A stretch of DNA of 64,000 nucleotides, taken from Welwitschia mirabilis (taxonomy: Eukaryota > Gnetophyta > Gnetopsida > Welwitschiales). How positions within the stretch are numbered: position 1 is the stretch's first letter; every line of letters starts with the position of its first letter. Both the position numbers and the translations under genes were made by a program. Positions 60,801-64,000 of this stretch are shown here, piece by piece. The DNA lies in contig JBOZIK010000001.1 in assembly GCA_051453625.1 (NCBI GenBank), positions 189,013,313 through 189,077,312 of the forward strand, read 5' to 3'. The notes beneath the pieces are model-generated. The model did not search any database, was not told the DNA's origin, and saw only the letters and a list, made by a program, of their open reading frames with translations.

Positions 60801-60899
60801 ATTTGAAAGCTATTTATGCTAGAAAACTTTGAAGATTGTTAGCTTTAACCCACTTAGTCTTATTAGAATTAGATGATATACTTTACTTAAGAATAAAAT

Positions 60900-62322
60900 T
60901 AAAAGGAAAGGTATTTATATTTTCAAAAAAAGCATTAATTTTTATTTACCTATTTTTGTGATTTATGATTTAAAGCCAATACCTTATTTGTCTCCAGTGG
61001 GATTTTATACTTCAAGCATCTGTTCCAATTTAGAAGAGCTACCAAAAAATTTATTTACTAAAAAAGAAAGATCTTTTACCTAAGAAATTAGCTTGATGTT
61101 GTCAGATTTGAGCACATTGTATTTCTCTTCCAATTTCTCCTTTTCTTTAGAAATAGACTTCACTATTTTGTTCAACTTATTTATTNNNNNNNNNNNNNNN
61201 NCATCCTATTCTTCATTGATCATATCCAAATCATTAAGCATTGATGTGCTAGGAAAATTTGGGAGTGTGGCATAAAATCCATAAAATACTACTTTCTATC
61301 TTTATCTAATTCATGATTTAAATAGTTTTCTTCATCCTCATCATCTTCATTATGCCAAGTAGCCATGAATGAGAGATTCTTTGACTTTCTATTATCTCTT
61401 TTGATGTTAGAACACTTATTTACCATATTTCTAAATCATTTGCATGAGTAGCATTAGAGTTCTTTTCCCTTTACTTGCTCTCTTCTTTATTTTGGAGGAC
61501 CTCACTTTACATTCCTACTTGATTCTCCTTTCTTTTTCTTCCTATGAATAAATTTTCTAAATCTTCTGGCTAGAAGAACTACTTCATCATCATCAAATTC
61601 TTTATCTGATCTGTCAGATCTAGAGTCTTCCTGCACACATTTTAAAGTAATACTTTTTTATTTATTTTTAATAAATTTAAGTTTATAAGTTTGTAAATTA
61701 CCTTAAAGTCTTTCCAATTCCATTGCATTAATATTCTTACTCTCTTCGATAGCTATGACCTTCAGTTTGAATCTCTTGGATAAGGATCTCAAAACATTTC
61801 TTATCACTTTTCTTTCTTTCAAATATTCTTTGAGTCTTGTCATTAAGTTCAAAATATCTGTAAGTCTAGCAAAAATTCCTACTAAGTTTTTTCCTCATCC
61901 ATATGAATATCTTTAAATTTAGAGATAAGCATCTAGAGTTTAGCTTGTTTAATAGTTGAGGTTCCTTCATGTGCTACTTTGAGGATGTCCCAAGCTTCTT
62001 TTTCATGGTTTTAGTTCACTGTTCATTTGAATTCATTTGCACATACTACAAAAAAAATTGCATTAAGAGCATGGGCATATATGGTAGATTTTTCCTTATC
62101 TGTGGTTATTCATTAGTCTTCGGATTTGGTAACCAGGATAGTGTTACCATTTGCATTAGTTTGGGCTATCAAAGGCATAATATAATCTTTGTAAATGACT
62201 TCTTCTATGTTAGCATCTAAGAATCTAATAAATATTCTCATCTTAGCTTTCCAATAAGCATAGTTTAACTCATCAAAGATAAGTGAACACCCAGCTGAAA
62301 ATCCATTAGAAGGATTACTTAT
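60900..62322 (-). pseudogene. Copia-2 gag
   Basis: The start codon has become ATA (62322-62320), where copia-1 has ATG; the sequence then reads SNPSNGF, ELNYAYWKAKMRIF, RFLDANIEEVIYKDY. A middle region and a decayed zinc knuckle follow near 61450-61410 (YSCK, then a stop, then FRNMVNKC; the first Cys and the His are lost). Charged C-terminal part near 61340-61020. Confidence 0.75.
61186..61201. other. 16-base N run
   Basis: Short gap inside copia-2 gag, same length as the one at 5785-5800. Confidence 0.9.
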
Positions 62323-62373
62323 TTTTAGGGTTCTAAGGTCAATATTGTCTAAAATCTAATATAGACTCATCTT

Positions 62374-62388
62374 AGCTTTGATACCAAA
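62374..62388 (-). other. Primer-binding site of copia-2 (initiator Met tRNA)
   Basis: On the minus strand TTTGGTATCAAAGCT directly after the LTR end; one transition from the usual TGGTATCAGAGC. Confidence 0.75.
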
Positions 62389-63760
62389 TGATAGGATTGA
62401 GAACCCTAGAGGGGGAGTGAATAGATTCTTTTAAAAAATCAATAAATAATATGAAAGAAATCAATTTAAAATACAACTTTCATACATGAATATGTTATTC
62501 TAGAAAGTGAATAATATGATAAAATACTGAAAGTAGAGAATTAAAAATAAAAAGCAAAAACTACTACTTTGATGTGAGTTGTATTTATAGTGGTTTGAGA
62601 AATTCCCTACTCCATTCTTAATGATTAGCTTCTTCCAAGCTAGATCTGAGATCTCTGTTACTTCTCTAGGTATTTTAGGTTCACCTATAACCTTTAGAAA
62701 TGGACTTTTCAAGGCTAAGTATCAACCTATAAAACAGACTTTTTAAAGCTTAATTTCAACCTTTGGCAATAGAATTTTCAAGGGTTAATCTCAACCTTTA
62801 GCAATTTGGGTAGTGATGTAGTGATACTCAAAAGCATGGATATCACTCATTCTAAAATAGTACAATAGGTGGAACTCTCCTCTTGTATAAGTACAAATAA
62901 TGAATCTCTAGATCTAACTTTGAATGAAGTAAGTACACTAATAGTAGATCTCCTATAGTTAGAAATGTAAATGCCAAGATATAATAATGATAGTAATACC
63001 AAAGCACAGCTTGATCTCTTAAATCCAATAGATTAACCCGAATGAAATTAGTTTGAAAAGATTCATTGATTATCTATGGCTTAGTTATTTATAATAGAAG
63101 GCTATTAGGGTTTAATACATTTGAATTATGCTTTAAGCAACTATAAATGGCTCAAAAATAGCTATCTAATGATTAAATAATAGATACATAATATTTAGAA
63201 AAATTTCTTTTCTGCTTTATCTAGTTGATTCCACAAAAATTCGGTCGACCTCATGTGGCTCTGTGAATCGCATAGGTCGACCAAGAGAAAGATTCAGTCA
63301 CCTTAATTTTTACATCTCCTTATCTAATGGATTCCATCTAGGTCTATTCAACCATAGTTGGGTTGATCCCATCCTAGGTCTAGTTGATCCATTATCTCTC
63401 AGTCTGGCAATACTGTCAGTCACATTCTTAAATCTAGTTGACACCATAAAATTCTAGTCGACCCTTTACCATTTGGTTTAGGGATATTGATTCTTCAAGT
63501 TAAAGGTTGAGTCGATCCCATTAAAATCTAGTTGACCCCTCTAGATGTAGTTCATTTTTCTTTGGCAGCTTCAGATGCAGTCAATTCCTTAAAAATCTAG
63601 TTGACCCCTATGGAGAATGAACTAATAAATAGGTTTCTAGTGCATATTATAGTTCCATCTTTCAACTTTCAAAAACCTTAATATCTTCTACATAAAATAT
63701 ATAATATTGGCTATACAAAAGACATTAGTTTGACATCAATTAGAAAAACATATTCCAATA
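62389..63760 (-). repeat. 5' LTR of copia-2
   Basis: 1.37 kb. On the + strand it begins TGATAGGATTGAG at 62389; the minus-strand start at 63760 reads TATTGGAATATG (TG changed to TA). Aligned with 56992-58325. A TTATAAATAA block (minus, about 63085-63094) is the candidate TATA box. GGTCGACC-like motifs at about 63220-63610. Confidence 0.82.
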
Positions 63761-64000
63761 AGAGTTACAAAGGAACATGTTAAAAATGTAGTCAGACTGC
63801 ATGAGGTGCTAAAAAGGATTATTTCTGATAGAGATAGTAAGTTTACCTCAAGATTTCGGACTTCTTTTCATAAGGAGTTGGGGAGTACCTTAAACTTGAG
63901 TATAGTCTTTCACCCTTAAAAATATGATCAAACTGAAAGAATGAACCAAATCTTAGAAGAATTATTAATATCTATGATTCTAGATTTAGAGGATCTTAGA
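63761..64000 (+). pseudogene. Element E integrase, continued after copia-2
   Basis: The frame resumes RVTKEHVKNVVRLHEV, RIISDRDSKFTSRF (second catalytic Asp intact), ELGSTLNLS, FHP, QTERMNQ (third catalytic acidic residue intact), then runs off the window. Together with 54660-56991 it forms one integrase core with the copia element spliced out. Confidence 0.85.

Larger units (their letters stand above)
56992..63760 (-). mobile_element. Copia-2: non-autonomous SIRE-like Ty1/copia element with ORF X
   Basis: Right to left: 5' LTR, PBS, gag, truncated protease, spacer, ORF X, polypurine tract, 3' LTR. It sits inside element E's integrase, which resumes right after it. Same family and same missing pol domains as copia-1. 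Its two LTRs differ visibly (roughly a fifth of positions in the compared stretch by eye), so it is old. Target duplication unclear (ACAAT and AGAGT, three of five bases). Confidence 0.85.
49584..64000 (+). mobile_element. Element E: chromovirus-like Ty3/gypsy, split by copia-2, 3' end outside window
   Basis: 5' LTR (probable), Met-tRNA PBS, gag, protease, RT, RNase H and integrase in order. Interrupted at 56991/56992 by copia-2; the same integrase resumes at 63761 and runs off the window. RT and integrase motifs and the long LTR fit the Tekay/Del type; the chromodomain that would confirm it is beyond the end. The left boundary is a guess. Confidence 0.6.

Noticed and set aside
1-64000. Possible alternative genetic code with TAG/TAA read as Gln
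   Set aside because: Stops also replace Trp codons, frames carry indels, catalytic residues are lost, and the sequence is clearly nuclear plant transposon; decay explains all of it.

Overview
The window looks like strongly AT-rich, repeat-dense heterochromatin from the nuclear genome of a flowering plant. Nearly everything I can identify is a decayed plant transposable element: Ty3/gypsy elements of Athila/Tat type, a chromovirus-like Ty3/gypsy element, SIRE-like Ty1/copia elements and probable CACTA-type DNA-transposon ends. Two recognisable host-gene fragments, TRAPPC2L and a HAK/KUP potassium transporter, are also plant-like. No intact protein-coding gene, rRNA, tRNA or CRISPR array is supported. 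The species cannot be read from the sequence.

Layout. 0.2-2.0 kb: copia RT-RNase H remnant (+). 2.2-5.8 kb: palindromic repeat clusters typical of DNA-transposon subterminal regions, around a broken Gln-rich reading frame. 5.8-9.1 kb: unassigned, with one large gap and small repeats. 9.1-10.3 kb: TRAPPC2L and HAK/KUP fragments side by side. 10.3-12.3 kb: unassigned. 12.3-22.7 kb: gypsy copy A (-), 3' LTR through gag. 22.7-29.3 kb: gypsy copy B (+), same family, starting exactly where A's gag breaks off. 29.6-31.6 kb: gypsy copy D (-), a different family. 31.6-48.9 kb: gypsy copy C (-, same family as A and B), whose 5' LTR is split by copia-1 (+, 40.9-48.75 kb). 49.6-64 kb: chromovirus-like element E (+) with a probable very long 5' LTR. 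Its integrase is split by copia-2 (-, 57.0-63.76 kb) and resumes in the last 240 bases.

How it fits together. The nesting gives a relative history. Gypsy copies A and C and element E are older; copia-1 landed in C's LTR and copia-2 in E's integrase. Copia-1 and copia-2 belong to one family and share an unusual plan: LTR, gag, truncated protease, spacer, ORF X, polypurine tract, LTR, with no integrase, reverse transcriptase or RNase H. Two separate insertions with the same plan imply a non-autonomous lineage mobilised in trans. ORF X is the most interesting item here: about 340 codons with a conserved middle and an acidic tail, resembling the 'putative plant transposon protein' type.

Decay is mostly C-to-T and G-to-A. 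Conserved Gln and Trp codons have become stops, CpG is scarce, and even primer-binding sites carry the same transitions, as expected for long methylation-driven silencing. Seven N-runs interrupt the sequence. At three of them the bases before the gap are repeated after it, so those gaps look like assembly artefacts rather than missing DNA.
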